Positions 21,715-34,770 of a stretch of 64,000 nucleotides of DNA are shown here, piece by piece; position 1 is the first letter of the stretch, and the number at the start of each line of letters is the position of its first letter. The position numbers and the translations under genes were made by a program. The notes under the pieces are model-generated. The model worked only from the letters and a program-made list of their open reading frames with translations. It was not told where the DNA came from and did not search any database. Origin of the DNA: Paracamarosporium sp. OC-R06-R3 (taxonomy: Eukaryota > Ascomycota > Dothideomycetes > Pleosporales > Didymosphaeriaceae); NCBI GenBank assembly GCA_019828545.1, contig JACVRA010000248.1, positions 62,001 through 126,000 on the forward strand, written 5' to 3'.

Positions 21715-23184
21715 ATGACTAGCTACCTAGCTTTGCCAAAAGAACTAAAAGATCTCATCAACCTATCGCAGAAGGACATATCTCGTCTCTCTCGGACATC
21801 GAAGACTATGCGAAACGCGCTCCTCCCGCAATTATATAGGAAGATAAAACTGAATTGGGAGGCTTTTAAGAGTCCGCCACGCATCTCACATATCCTATCA
21901 ACTATCCTGCGATGTCCAGATCTTGCTGGACTAGTGGAAGAGCTGGAATTCAACGCACACGGCTATCGCACATATATTGAGAAGCCGCACCCACAACGTG
22001 GTCGTAAACACAACCAGAAACACAAACCAGAGTTTCTATTCGAGGAAAAGCCAAAAGCCGATAGGACTTCCTTAGCAAATAAATCGTTGTTGGACAAAGC
22101 AGTACGTGGTATGAAACTATCTCGCAGTATGAAACTATCTGAGGAAGAACGAAAGCTGCTAGCTGGGGAAAGTGGCCTTGATCTTGTGGTCGCCACCATC
22201 ATCGTACACTGTCCGAATCTCGAGGTTCTTCGTTTGGGAGTCGACTTTATCCACCAGAACACATTTCTTCCCAAAGTGCTCTCCCGCTGTCTTGGTCTCG
22301 AAACAGAAACCTCACTACCTGTACTTACAAAGCTAAAGAAGGTGTATCTTGGCCTAGATCTATCACGCTTAAGCTACAGACTAGTAGTGGATCTACAGTA
22401 CGCACTCGCTGACTGTCTTCCGTTTTTCTATCTTTTATCACTGGAAACATTCTATGCATCACTTCCAGATCGTGTATCTCGGCTTCGCCACCCCCCGATA
22501 GGCTGGCCAACTACAACAGCACCCGTCTCTACGATTCGCACGTTGGACTTGCACGTAGCGAGAGCAGAACCTGCAAGCTTGGCAATGATTCTCGCCCAAA
22601 CCCCAGTGTTAGAGAGACTTCGTTATAACTACTGGTGTCATTGGGGGAAACGCCTAAACTGTGGAGAGCTGCGCGATGCTTTGGAACCTGTTCGCACTAC
22701 CTTGACGCAGTTAAGCGTTTCTCTCAAACCATTTACCATCGAAACAGACGAGGTTGAAGAGGAATGTTCCTACACTGCTAGAGGCTTGGGTTCATTGATG
22801 TCTTTTCGTCGCCTTACTAAGCTCGAGATTGCACTTCCAGTTTTGTTAGGCTGGGAAGGAGAGCTTGGTTTGAGTCTCAAAGACGTTTTCCCCCCTCATC
22901 TAGAGGAGTTTTTCTTAAGGGACGACTGTACGCACTGCTGGGACATGTTCTGGACCGAAGAGAGAACAGTTCAGGAAATGCGAAGCTGGTTAAAGAATCA
23001 GGCATGGAAGGAGATTACGCCGAATATGAAACGTATTCTCGTCAAGCTAGAACAGTCGTTGGGCTACAATTGGGTCGCGGAGTGGCGAAATACACTGAGG
23101 CACCTTGTAGAGGGAGAAGGTCTGAAGTTTTGGGTTGAAAAGCAGAAGTCTGACGAGTATTATCCTGACATGGTACTGCCATAA
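21715..23184 (+). CDS. F-box/LRR-like hypothetical protein (489 aa)
   Basis: Single-exon gene, ATG at 21715. Residues 1-45 (YLALPKELKDLINLSQKDISRLSRTSKTMRN) resemble a degenerate F-box, which would bind SKP1 in a ubiquitin ligase. The usual Pro-Leu start is present, but the helix is short. The rest carries irregular leucine-rich segments of the kind that follow fungal F-boxes: CPNLEVLRLGVDFI, LPVLTKLKKVYLGLDL, VSTIRTLDLHVA, FRRLTKLEIALPVLL, PPHLEEFFLRDD. A basic insertion lies around 95-115 (HPQRGRKHNQKHKP). There is no signal peptide or membrane segment. Many near-orphan fungal proteins have this layout, so the substrate and even the F-box assignment are inference. It stands alone, next to the gap region. 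Confidence 0.82.
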   Translation: MTSYLALPKELKDLINLSQKDISRLSRTSKTMRNALLPQLYRKIKLNWEAFKSPPRISHILSTILRCPDLAGLVEELEFNAHGYRTYIEKPHPQRGRKHNQKHKPEFLFEEKPKADRTSLANKSLLDKAVRGMKLSRSMKLSEEERKLLAGESGLDLVVATIIVHCPNLEVLRLGVDFIHQNTFLPKVLSRCLGLETETSLPVLTKLKKVYLGLDLSRLSYRLVVDLQYALADCLPFFYLLSLETFYASLPDRVSRLRHPPIGWPTTTAPVSTIRTLDLHVARAEPASLAMILAQTPVLERLRYNYWCHWGKRLNCGELRDALEPVRTTLTQLSVSLKPFTIETDEVEEECSYTARGLGSLMSFRRLTKLEIALPVLLGWEGELGLSLKDVFPPHLEEFFLRDDCTHCWDMFWTEERTVQEMRSWLKNQAWKEITPNMKRILVKLEQSLGYNWVAEWRNTLRHLVEGEGLKFWVEKQKSDEYYPDMVLP

Positions 23185-23475
23185 CTGTGTGGGTTGTCAG
23201 CACATGGAACAGGTCCATATCGATCTAAGGAAGTGAGTAGTTTGGTAACCACTAGAGGTGTTAGCCATATCTTCCATAGAAGACCCAAGGGCTACTATAA
23301 ACCTGTCTAGTCTTTGAGATGTAGACTAGTTCATGTTCACTTTTTATGAAGCACAGAAAGTTCAAATAAATGTGCTGGTCATCATACTACTCACCTAACT
23401 GCTATGAATCCAATGCATTCGAAACAAAGGGGGTGTATTAATCTCGTCTATATACTCGCAGTCATTTTTGTTCCC

Positions 23476-23524
<49 letters not shown>

Positions 23525-24166
23525 TATATACAATTATACCAATGGGGCATCGATTTGACAACATTATATTTTTTGCTACGTTATGATATACATACATTGC
23601 TTACTTGAGAATTGCTGATGTTAAGGTAAAGGACGTTGGGATCGAATATGTCTTCATATCTTCGTTGATGAAAGATATGTGAGAGGTATAGTAAACGGGT
23701 GATTGAATTGGAGTATATGTGATTTAGGGCTCTGTGTTGTTTAGTGCGTACAACAACAATGTGTATTCGAACCCGCTCTCAGCGTCAGAGTGTTTATCAT
23801 TGAGTATAGCCTGCGAAGCGTAGAAGATCGACGCAGCTGTAGAAACGGACTCGAGTTAGTGGACGTTGCTCGGACCACCAGCTCTCCACAGCCAACTCCG
23901 CACCTCCGACCGACGGCGCACCTTAATCCAACCTCAGCCCACCACATCACGCTCGCTTTCATCGCCGCCTTCACCACATAACATCCGATGCATCGGAAAC
24001 TCACCTGATCCTAGCTCGGAAGTATCCCGCGACACCGATTCTCGCAAAAAAACTAAGCCGGAGCGTCTCCGCCAGCGTCTCTAGGCCAGCTAGTGGCCGC
24101 GGCTGTATCTCACGCGCTCACTCACGCGCGCTCTCCCCTTCGTTCTGAACTCCACGAGCCGCCAAA
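23185..24166. other. Intergenic region with CAT microsatellite
   Basis: This 982-bp stretch is AT-rich on the left with a (CAT)n tract at 23476-23524, and GC-richer leader sequence of the HFI1 gene from about 23850. No gene is supported; a small open frame through the tract would encode only a His run. Confidence 0.55.
23476..23524 (+). repeat. (CAT)16 microsatellite
   Basis: An uninterrupted CAT trinucleotide repeat of about 16 units lies in intergenic DNA between the F-box-like and HFI1 genes. It is likely length-polymorphic between strains. Confidence 0.97.
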
Positions 24167-25622
24167 ATGGCAGGCACCATCCGCCCCAATGACATGAACA
24201 TGTCCACAACCCCCATCCTCTCCTCCAAAACCCTACCCGATCTCTCCCTGCCGCTCAAGTCAGCCTCGAAGCCCACGGCCCCCCGCGCCCCCCGCATCGA
24301 CATCGAGCCGCTCTACAGCACCGTCAAGTCCGCCATCAGCGACGCCGACTGGACGCTATACAAAACCTCACTATCGTCTTTCCTACTGGGGAATCTTAAC
24401 CAGGAGGAGCTGAGCGCGCGGCTGGATGCCATCTTCGCGCGCACGGAGAACGAGTCCGGGAAGGGCGGGCTGGGAAGAGGGGGGCTAGAAAGAGCACATA
24501 ATGCGCTGGTCATGGGCGTGTATGCGAATGTGTGGCGCGATGCACCCGAGGCCGGCATCGCGAGCTGGGTTTCCAGCTCGGACAAGATGACCAGCAATGT
24601 GCCCAAGGGGACGGGGGACGAGAGCGAGAAGCGGCTCAAGCAGGAGGTCATGCAGATCTCGCGGCGGGAGCGCAAGCGGTTGAAGACTATACACCAGACT
24701 GGGAGCAGTGCGTTCGATTTCACGCCTGTGGATGCCGTCGGCGGGATGATGATGGAGTACCACGAGGCGCGCCGCGTGAAGCTGCCTGAGGCCGGGCCCG
24801 CAGCACAGGCCGGCGGCTACGGCAAGACGAGTAAGCATCCCTCACCCTGTTTTACACATACACATCCCATCACATCCCATCCTACGCAACCATTAGTCGC
24901 AAACCAGCACTAATCACAATCAAACAGACTGGGACCTCGAAATCCGCAAACGCTACACCGCACCCCTTTTCACCGAAACCCACGAATTCCCCACCGCCCC
25001 CACCATCGCCTTGCGCCTGCTGCCCATCTGCTACGAGTCCGGGCTGCCGCAGGGCCACTCGACCGACTGCGCGGACCTGCTCAACATCGCGACAGAATCG
25101 TACATCAAAGAGGCGCTGACGAACTTCTTCACACTCGTCAACTCCAACGGCACGGGGTACGTGCGGACGGCTGAATACAAGAAGCGGGTTGAGCGCGAGG
25201 AGGCGCGCGTCGCGAAGGGCGAAATGGTGCGCCTCGGCGGCGGCGAGCTCCCCGCTGAAGCCGAGGAGCGCCGCAAGCGACGCCTGCTCTGCATGGAGGA
25301 CTTGCGGCTTGCGCTCGAGATTGGCGATAGTTATCTAGGCCAGATCCCCATACTTGCGGGGAGCATAGCGAATAGTCGGTTTTTGGACACGGATGGTATC
25401 GAGGAGGTGTATCTCCCTGCGCCGGACGCGGGGTCTGCGCTGCAGGGTAAGAGTCTGACGAACGGCCTGGGGAGGAGTAGTAGTGCGTATGGCGGGTTTA
25501 ACCTTGATCTTGGCGATCCCATGGTTATCGATGAGGAATCGACGTGGCACGGAGGCAGCGTCAAGGACATCGATGACCTGGACGGTGCGCTGGATGCGGT
25601 GCTGGAACTCGGCGATCTTTAA
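24167..25622 (+). CDS. HFI1: SAGA coactivator subunit HFI1/ADA1 (452 aa)
   Basis: Core structural subunit of the SAGA histone acetyltransferase coactivator, carrying the SAGA-Tad1 domain. Exons 24167-24830 and 24928-25622 flank a 97-bp phase-1 intron, giving 452 residues. The start is MAGTIRPNDMNMSTTP just after a GC-rich leader. The conserved N-terminal block is visible at about 42-130: RIDIEPLYSTVKSAISDADW, LSSFLLGNLNQEELSARLDAIF and HNALVMGVYANVWRD. A basic segment ISRRERKRLKTI follows. The middle block after the intron (NWDLEIRKRYTAPLFTETHEFP, then LLPICYESGLPQGHSTDCADL) is typical of the fungal protein. The acidic C-terminus ends GALDAVLELGDL. It is convergent with GCN1 with 498 bp between coding ends. 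Confidence 0.92.
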
Positions 25623-26120
25623 GCTTGGCTGGTTGGTGCGATGGATTGAGGTGTATTTGCGGGCTTCGTGCCGTGCTTGCTTGCATTTTCGGCGCTGGGT
25701 TGCGTGTATTCGGTGTCTGCATTGGGTGGATCGGCGCTTGGGTTGCGCTCCTTCTGCGCTTGGGATGTGATACCCGGATTTTGTTTTTATTTTATGTTAG
25801 TCTGGCTTAGTTTTATTGTTACAGGATGGCGTTTTGGCTGGCTTGGCGCGCGCATCGTGTATGGATATGGTGGTTGTTTGAATGCGGAGTAGATGGTGTG
25901 TGTTGTATAGGATGATAGTAGCGAAATGGAACACAGCACGTCACAGCTTACACGGTCTAAACAACGCGATGAATATGCAAACAAACAATCGATCAATCTA
26001 CATAAACGATCCATGCGCCCGCTAAACCCAACCCATTTTTCCAGTCCATTCCATTTCGTTCAAACGCATTTCAATCCAAAGCTCTACTTCTTTTCCATCC
26101 CATCCACATATACACACCAC
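25623..26120. other. Convergent 3' region of HFI1 and GCN1
   Basis: About 500 bp between two stop codons, T/G-rich on the left and A/C-rich on the right. No gene is supported. Both 3' ends should map here. Confidence 0.55.
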
Positions 26121-29100
26121 CTACTTCTCCCCAAAGACATCACCCAACTCCACCATCCCCACACTCCACACCTCCCTCTCATCCTCGACCTCATCCCCAC
26201 TAAGTCCCAAGCCTCCCTCACCGCCCTCGGCCTCCTTCCTCTCCCTCGCCTGCCCCGCCAACCTGATTGCAACCCTCTTGAAATAATCACTCATGCTCCT
26301 CAACGGGCCAGGTCCAAGCTCCTTCCCATGCGCAGCAACGTACTTATCGAAGACGGCGCTCTCCTCGTCGACGACGGAGAACAGCGCGAGGAACGCTGCT
26401 TCGGCGGCAAGCTTAACGGGGATCACGGGGTCACGGACGGAGGCAAAGATCGGAGGTGTGAGCAGCGGGATGTGCGGGCGTACGAGGTCGTTGTGGGTTC
26501 GTGCGATGGTGCGCAGGACGACGAGGGCGAGGCGCCGGGTGTCGCTGGGGTTGCCGGGCGCGATGACGGGCGCGAGGGCTTCGAAGAGGGGTTTTGTGTG
26601 GTCGTAGGTTTTGGGGGCGGTGGGGGTGAGCCTGTGTGGTTGGTTAGTTGTGTTTTAATTCTTTTTGGAGGGGAGGGACACGTACAGGTATTTTCCGGAT
26701 GCGAGGACAGCGTTGTCGCGCACGACGGGCTGAGAGTGTGCAATACCCTTTGATATGATGTCTACGGTTTCGTCGGGGAAGTTGTCGATGAGGGCGTCTC
26801 CGGAGTCGAGTAGGACGGCGTTCAGCGCGAGGATCGAGGCTTTACTGAAGTGCGTCGTTAATACGCGGGTCTTGATGAGGCCGGCTGCGATGTCTGCTGG
26901 CAGACAACCAATCAGTGCGCCGAGGAGACGCGCATTGGTGATTGCCATCGCGTCATCTTCGTCGCCCACATCCGTGTCGATCAAGCCCAGGATGGCGTTT
27001 CGGCTAGCCTCGTTCATGGATTTGCCTGCTTTGCTGACAACCTCGAAGAGCGCCTTGAGCATGGCGGTCTTGACTGCGTGGTCGGCCGTCTTAGATCCTG
27101 TGACTAGTTCCGCGATCAGAGGATCCACCCTAGGCGTGAGCTTAATGAGTGTACCAAGGGCCTTAGCCGCACGCGCACGGAGAACATCCGAGGAAGTATC
27201 TGCCAGGGACTTGGCGAATGTGCGCTGGAGCTGGGGCAAGAACGGCTTGAGGAACGTAGGGATCTTCTCGAGCAAGTTGTTGAGCGTGAGAAGAATGGCA
27301 GCCTTGACTTCTGTGGAGCGCTCGGTAACCACACGAATGAGGGGACCAGTGATCTGCGTAACGAAAGGCTGAAGGGCCTTGGCATCGGTGCGGTCGATGA
27401 TGTCTGAGATGGCAAGGGCAGCCTGAGTTCGCTGGTCCGTGGATCCGTTCATGAGACCTTGCAAGAAAATTGGCAAGATGGCACTAATACCCTTTGGTAG
27501 CGAGAAGCCGGGAAGATTTGCGCCTTTGACGCCGACCTGCTGGAGTGATTGTCGCGTAGAGATGACGAGGGACTCCATTTCCTCTTTGCGTAGCTGCTTG
27601 GTGAGCGCACTGAGTGCCGTCCATGCTGCCTTGACCACCTCCTTGTCGCTGTCATCGAAGGAGATGAGTAGGACGCGAATGAGATCGGGGTAGTATCGGG
27701 AGAAATCGACCTCGGTCTCTTCGAAGAACTTCGCAAGGTGGTAGTCTGCCTTTGAGCGTCTGTGCTCGTCGTCGTGCTTCACTAGTGCTAACATAACGCT
27801 CATGGCAGTGTTAAGACCATCAAACTCATCAACCGAGAGAAGCACAGCGTCGAAAGCGTCCTCCAACTCTTGCCTAAGACCATCGTCCTTGGTTCTGATA
27901 ACATTATCCATGATGGTGTTGAGTACGTTAGGTAACCGTCGAGCCATAGCACTGCTAGCGACCTCAGCAAGAGATGCAATAGCCCGAGCATTGAATCCGG
28001 ACATTGGCGATTTGAGCAACGTCGGCAACAGGTTTGGCAAAATGATGTTGGACCGCGCATTGTCGGTGAGGAGAGTAAGAAGAGCGGATAGAGCATTTTG
28101 CGCATCCTCCTCGCTGCGGAGGAGAGATAGCAGATGGGGCAGGACTTGGTCGATAGCCTTCTTCCCGAGAACCTCTTGCAGGGAGTCGAAAGCTTCGGCA
28201 GCTGCTTCCCGGACATCAGCGCTTGGATCGACCAGAGCGGATCGCACAACTTGAATAAGAGTCTTCTCGTAATCTTCAAGCTGCTCCGACGACGCAGCTC
28301 CGATGAGCTCCTTTAGAGCCATGCAAATACCTTGCCTGGCATCCGTATCAGTAGAGTGCAAGCCTTCTTCTAAAGTAGGCAGCAAGCTCGCGAGCACACC
28401 ATCTCCAGCCTTGCGAATAAGTTCTCCGAGCGCGTTGCCAGCAATGACCTTCTGCTCCATATTTGAGCTCGCAAGGCGGCGAATGATGAATTGGGTGAGG
28501 GTGGGAATGAGCTCGCGTAGAGTACGTGGGGTAGCCACAAGAGCTTTCCAAACGTTGATGGCAGCGGATCGCACAAGTCCCGAAGTGTCGTTGCGGCAAA
28601 TGTACAGAGCCGAGAGGACCTTGTTCCGCTTCTCTTCTCCAAGGACGTCCAGCAGAGACTGGCCTGCTTCCTTGGCACCTTCCTCGACTTCGTCGTCTTC
28701 CGCCTTGCCGCTGATACCAGTGAGGTTGAAGAGCAAGTCTCCCACAAGCTCGACGGAACTAAGACGGATGCGGTGGCTATCATCCGCAAGACCACGCTCC
28801 AATTCGGGTAGCAACAAATCGATTGCCTTCGTAGCAAAGTTCTTGACCAAGAGCCGACCAGCGCGCAACGCTGTTTCTCGGATAGATTCCACATCGTCTG
28901 CGAGACCTCCAAGGATAGGTGGAATGATTTTGCTGAGATAGTTTGCAAAGCTGTTGCCAAAGCACGCCGGCAAGAAGATGAAGAGCGACATGAAGCCTTC
29001 CCGCACAGACGGCTTGTTGCTCGACACGTTTTGCAGAATGCTCGGGAGAGTCTCTTCCAAGCGACCTGTACCCAGTCCAGCAAGCACTTCGGAAAGAGCT

Positions 29101-32100
29101 TGGGCGGATCCCAGACGGTCTCCAGCTCCGGTATCGGACTTGAGGGTCGCCATGAGACTGGGAATGAGGTCGGGGAGCGCATCCTCGCCAAGTTTCTCCA
29201 TGAGCGAACCCAAGGCTTTGGATCCTGTTGCACGAGTTGTTGGCACTGGGTCGACGATGGCAACACGCAAGCCGGCAACCAGAATTGGAAGATGCGAGAT
29301 AAGGTCTTTGCGCTCCGTGAGATGTGCCAAACTGCCGATAATCTGCGCTGCTTTGCGCTTGGTTGCTGACCGGTCACCCAGGCCTCGCTCCAGAATGCGC
29401 ACAACGAGCGCGAGGGAAGGTGCATCGAGGTAATGCGCGAATTGAATCTTGATGAGTGCGTCTAGAGCAGTATCTGTATGTTTTGTAGGGTCGCTAAGGG
29501 CCTTGAGCAGAATGTTGACAACACTCTTGACTTCAGGGTTGCTAATGACTTCACCGAAGCGTTGCAAACTACGATTGGCAGAGTTGCGAACTTCCTTGTG
29601 ACTGTCGGTCAAGACTGTGGTTAGAGGTGGGATAATATCAGGCAAACTCAAAGCCAGCTGTTGCGGGTCGAGATAAGCCATGGCTCCCAGAGAATCGCAA
29701 GCACCCTTTTTGCTTCGCCATTGGTCGTCATCGAGACCATCTAAAAGTGTTGGCAAGACTTGCTTGACACCGAAAGAGCTAAGTGTAGAGAAGCAGGTCT
29801 TCGCGGCATCTAAGCATGCCTCTCTCACATCCGCACTTGAATCGCCAAATCCGGTCAGCAACTGCGGGACGAGTTGAATAACATAAGGCTCGAATACGCG
29901 TCCCAAGATGAGAGAGAATAGCTCGTATGCGAGGAAGGCGCCTTGACGTTGGTGGACCTCTTTTTTGTTTTCCGTGGCGCTACGGAGAGTCGACATGATC
30001 CGATACTCCTTGATGAGGCTGATGCCCTTGCCGCTGACAATACCAGCAAGACCGTAGGCAGCACCACGCTGGGCAGGATACTTCTTATTCTGCAAGAGCT
30101 GTTCCAACATCTGCTCAACGTACGTCTGTAGCTCTTGCTCAGATGTTCGTACTAGCGGCGGCAAGCACTGTGCGACGGCATACTGTACTGTTTCGGAGGG
30201 TGTACTCAAGGTCGCTAATAAGCGCTGGACGACCTTGGGGACACGTTTGTCGCCCTTCTTCAAATGTCTTCCCAATGCACCATAAAGAATGATGACAGCC
30301 TCGTTCACTTGGTCGTACATTTCCGACTTCCTGTCTGGACTCTCCAAAGCGGATTCGAATAACTCCATCAATGGCTCTACCTTGGACTGGGCCTTTTGGG
30401 TGATGACGGACGTAGCAGCTTCGACCATTTCATCTCGAACCGTAGCATTCCTGTCGCCGAGGGGTCCGTCGTAGATCATGAATTGCAAGAAGTCGACGAG
30501 GTCCTCGTCCTTGAAGGAAGACGTCATCTCCTTGAGAGCAAGTGCAATGCCGTCGCGTGATTCCCATGGATCGCGCAAGTCAACCTTGCGCGGCATGCCA
30601 TACTCGTCTCGCTCGGGCACCCGCGGCTTAGCCTTTTCCTTGTACGACTCTTGGAGGGTCTTGAGAATATCATGGAATATTGCCGGGTAGCTGGATACTG
30701 TTTCACCAATCGAGCGTGCTGCTGCGCGTCGTAGCTGCTTGTCCAATGAATCTAGGTATGGGATCATCCTAGCTGCAACATTTGAATCCAGTTGAAGCTC
30801 ATTGTCCTCCCAAATGGTGCGGGCTAACTCGACATTCTCCTCCACATCATCATGACAGGCCAGCCAAACCTCCTCGCTAAATGGTTGGTCGTTCATATCG
30901 AGCTCCGCATCGATTGCTTGCAGTACTGCTGTCCGTACAGAGACTTCTGGCACGATGATACCCTTTAATAACGCTGCGAGCTCTTCATCTGTAATGTTTG
31001 GAGCTAAACCACGAGCCAAGTCCATGATGCAGTCTTTGATCATCTTGTAGTGCTGGTTGTAATGTTGCATAGAGGCTACAGAGGTCTCGATGAGTTGCTT
31101 GCGCGGAAGTCGGTTATCGGTACCTATAATGGTAAGCTAAATTTGCTGAAAGATGTGGGTAACATACATGAGTTTGTGTGGAATGATATAAATTCAATGG
31201 CCAGTATCAACTGTTCGTCAGCTTCTTCTGGGTCCGAGCGCCCTATACCTCCTTTTTCGAGCACAAGGAAGATGAGGGGGAAGCAGTAAGCGAGGGAGAC
31301 AGCGTCCAACGGTCGTTGCTCACTCATGAAGCGGAGACGATAGAGGACCCGCGTAATCATATCTGCCATCAATGAGCTTTGTTCCCATCTTAGAAATGTT
31401 GTATCTTACCTCCTAGATTTTCTGTTTCGTACTCCGCTGATAGTTGAATGGAGCCAATGGTCCTTAAGGTAGCTATTCCGACGAATGGCCTTAACGGTCC
31501 TAGGCGAGATGAGATTCGCTCAGAGCATTTGATGTATGCGGTTGCAGGCAAGTCTCCGAGTAACAAGCCAGCTCCAGCGCGAACAGCTTGGATGAGAAGA
31601 TTGACGGCCGGGCCCATCCATTGCTCTGCTTCGGTTGGCGGGCCGGTCGCCAAACTTCGTATTATGCCCACACCACGTCTCATTTTCCGCTCGACGATGG
31701 CTACTTCTTGCCTGATGGCAGCCTCCTTAACTAGCTGAGCTTTAACTTTGGCTTGCTCATCAGCGGTGAGTTTCTTGGTCTGGCCCGTTTTCTGTGCCAG
31801 TTGCGCTCTCAACTCTTCTTCCCATTTAAGCGTGTCGTAATCTTTTGTATTCTTGTCAATCGCGACAGGAGCCTTCTTTGATAAAACGTCAATGTATGCG
31901 GTACCTTCCGGTGTACGGAAAATGGCGGCTTCTGTAGGCCCAACAGACTCCAGTTGTTGTGAGTCAAGGTCACTGCTGAACTGGGCGACAATTGCTGGTA
32001 GAGCAACATCCGGGGCAACGAACGCCAGATCAGTATACGCGCTGTATGCTGCTTGAGTGATAGAGGGAAATGAGTCGTTCTTCTCATCCTAGGGGCTGGT

Positions 32101-34408
32101 TAGTTCCGCATTTTAGGTACCGTCTATATCACATACCAGGGTTACGCCATTAATTAGGTCAATGCACTCTTGGAGCTTGTCTCGGACCAGCTGACCCGGA
32201 TCGACGCCCATTCGTAGGCAGAGGTCGATCCAGGATGCGCGAGGCATTATTTCGTGTCTCGAAAGTAAGAGGAGGTTCACACTTTGCTCTCGCAAATCTT
32301 CCGCATTTATGCTTACACCATATTTCTTTACGGATTCCTGGGGCAGACAGATGGAACCAAGGACACTGTACAAATCGCTGACGCCAGATTTTGACGCAAC
32401 TGCTGCACTTTCCTTATCGCCTTGCTCGTTCGACTTATACCATGACCACAGTCCTGATATGATGATACTACTGATCTTGGTGGGCGCCTGTGAATAAGCC
32501 TTTTCTAGGGCGAGTTTAGCAGCTGCTTTGGCCTTGGTCGAGACACCTTGTGCAACGATGAAGAAGATGAATGCATGTGCCCAGGCTTCACGTGCCTCAG
32601 TTGGAATGCTGTCTTCCGAAAGCCACGGTGAGACAGCAGTAAGTGCACGCAAGGCGATCTCAACATCGTCTTCAGTATTGATCTTGGAATAGACGCGCGA
32701 ATTGAGCAGAAACGAAGGTTTAGGCTTTATTGCGAGAGACTGAGCAACAACATCACTCTTCTTGTAGATTCCGTTGAGTGTAGCATCGCCAGAAGATGCG
32801 ACCTTGCTTGCTAAGAGAGCAGTCACATAGTGCCCCACCGTCACCAATCCGTTTTGAGTAGCCGGAACAGGATTGGCAGTGACCTCTTGCCAAATTTCTA
32901 CCAACTTAGGCAGCGAAGCTTGGTAAAACGAGACGATATCTTTCTGTTCCAGTTGCTGAGGGGTCAGCTCCCACAATAAATCTGCGGTGCGAAGGGCCCA
33001 AAGCCGCCGGATCGGAACGCGCTTGTCAGCCATTCCCTTGATAAACGTATCGGATATGGATTTCTCCAAGGCGACGCCATTTGCTAGTCCATATTTGAGA
33101 TGCTTTGTTAGAGCCGTCACTTCGGCAATTACGGCGGCTTCGTTTGGTTCCTTGAGAGCTACCAGAGCAATGGCAACGGGAATCTTCTGGGCCAATGCGG
33201 CAGACTCTGGGAGTGCGCTCAACATTTGGGCGTGAAGCACCTTTTGGTCAACTCCACTGACTTTTCCTTGTTTTAGGGGGTTAAGAACCTCATCTGTGAC
33301 CTTGCCAATTGCCGCCTCGCTGCTGGATCGTGATGCAAGCGCTTGGAATGTGCGAAGAGCACCCGCACGAATGCTGGCGTTTGTAGATTTGATATTCGAA
33401 AGTAGAGGCTTGAGCAGGTTGCCGAGCAGCACATCGGAGAGATCCAAGTCTGCTGGAAGAGCCAAAATCATGGGGGTGACAACATCGTTCAACACGACCT
33501 CGGGTGCCCGGAGCAGGGCTTTTTCGATTGGGGGAATGACCTCTTTCCGTAGCTCATCTAGCGTCGGGAAGCTGTCGAAAAAGTCGTGAAACGCATTCGA
33601 TATATGGTCGGGCAACTGGCTACGCGATCCAACAATCTCTCGCACGTAGAATGTGTAGTAGTCCTGTTTATGGCGCTCCAACAGAGGTTTAACGGTCGGC
33701 AGACGGGACGACACTCCGGCAATGACACCGAGGAGGACAGCGTTTCCAGCCGTGGAGGATATGCCCTTGGCCGTGAGAGAAGCAACTAATTTGCTAAGCG
33801 CATCTTCTCCAACGTCTTTTGCGCCGAACAGGCTACGAAAGGCCCGGCGTGTCGAAACAAGAGCGGAATGGTGAATGCGCGCTCCCCGTCGCTTATCCTC
33901 GATGCCCATGCACGTCTCCAGCACTCTCGCGAGGGCGAGCGCAACGTCTAAGCCATGCTTTGCCCACTGCTCCGGCACGCTTGCGAAGTGCTGCAGAAGC
34001 ACCGAGCACCAATCGACCAGCACGAAGACATTGCCCAGTGCCAAGCTCTTTTTGGAGGATTCCTTCTTCAGAAACGCGACAATTGCGGAGAGCACCAGGT
34101 TGCCGTGTGGGCTGCTAATGAGGGACTGGAGGACCTGCTCGACGGCTCGTCTGGAATCGCGGTCGTCGTAGAGGGGGTACGTCTCGAAGAGGATGTCGAG
34201 GAGGATCCTGAGGTCGGGGGGCACGAGGGCTGGGAAGCAGTCAGCACTGGCACCGTGGCATGGCGGAAAGCTACCCACAATCGCCTTGGACCTGGTGCTG
34301 CAGGCCCGACAGCTCGTGGATGCGGCGCTTGGTGGAGCTCGTCACGAGCCCGCGGCGCAGCTCGTCGCGGTCAAGGGTTTGCGCACTCGCGCCATCGACG
34401 GCCATCAT
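26121..34408 (-). CDS. GCN1: GCN1, ribosome-bound activator of the eIF2alpha kinase GCN2 (2681 aa)
   Basis: Giant HEAT-repeat protein that binds translating or collided ribosomes and passes uncharged-tRNA stress to GCN2 (general amino acid control); cytoplasmic. Exons: 34408-34279, 34229-32137, 32088-31410, 31362-31168, 31123-26686, 26631-26121; introns are 44-54 bp. The sum is 2682 codons with stop, close to the yeast length of about 2670. The start is the first of two tandem ATGs (MMAVDGASAQTLDRDEL). The N-terminal part (ILLDILFETYPLYDDRDSRRAV) and the KWEEELRAQLAQKTGQTKKL segment are diagnostic. The long fifth exon is continuous HEAT repeats, including the eEF3-related region (YPAQRGAAYGLAGIVSGKGI, SLGAMAYLDPQQLALSLPDI) and the GCN2-contacting part (LIGAASSEQLEDYEKTLIQV). 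The tail is acidic. It is head-to-head with the DExH helicase. No frame break is seen. Confidence 0.97.
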
Positions 34409-34770
34409 GTGCTGTCCATGCGAAGGCGGGGTTTGGCGGGGTGCGTGGGAGCTTCAAATTTGAGGCTCCAACGCATCCCAGACGTCCAGCGGAGGAAGCT
34501 TTTGCCGAGTCGCTAGCGCACACCACGCCGACACGCCACACGCCGGCGCCCTCGATGGCCTTTCACGCCGCCCTTTTCCACGCTGGCCTACCCTTCCTCT
34601 GTCTCTTGTCGCGCCCTAAATGCGTTTCACCCGCAGACCCGGAGCCGCCAACCTTGATCTAGCCAAAGATCAAGCCCCCTGGTTCTCTATACGAGCCCCG
34701 ACCTGACCGCCCGTCCTCCCCTGCGTCACTGCTTTTTCCTGCCCGTAAAAGAGGACTGGTCCCGTGATCA
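34409..34770. promoter_or_regulatory. Bidirectional promoter region of GCN1 and the DExH helicase
   Basis: Only 362 bp separate the two start codons. The sequence is GC-rich with no obvious TATA box, as expected for divergent housekeeping genes. Both products work in translation, so shared control is plausible but not shown. Confidence 0.55.

Noticed and set aside
23404..23586. Small plus-strand frame encoding a long His run
   Set aside because: The run comes from a CAT microsatellite in intergenic DNA; flanking residues show nothing gene-like.
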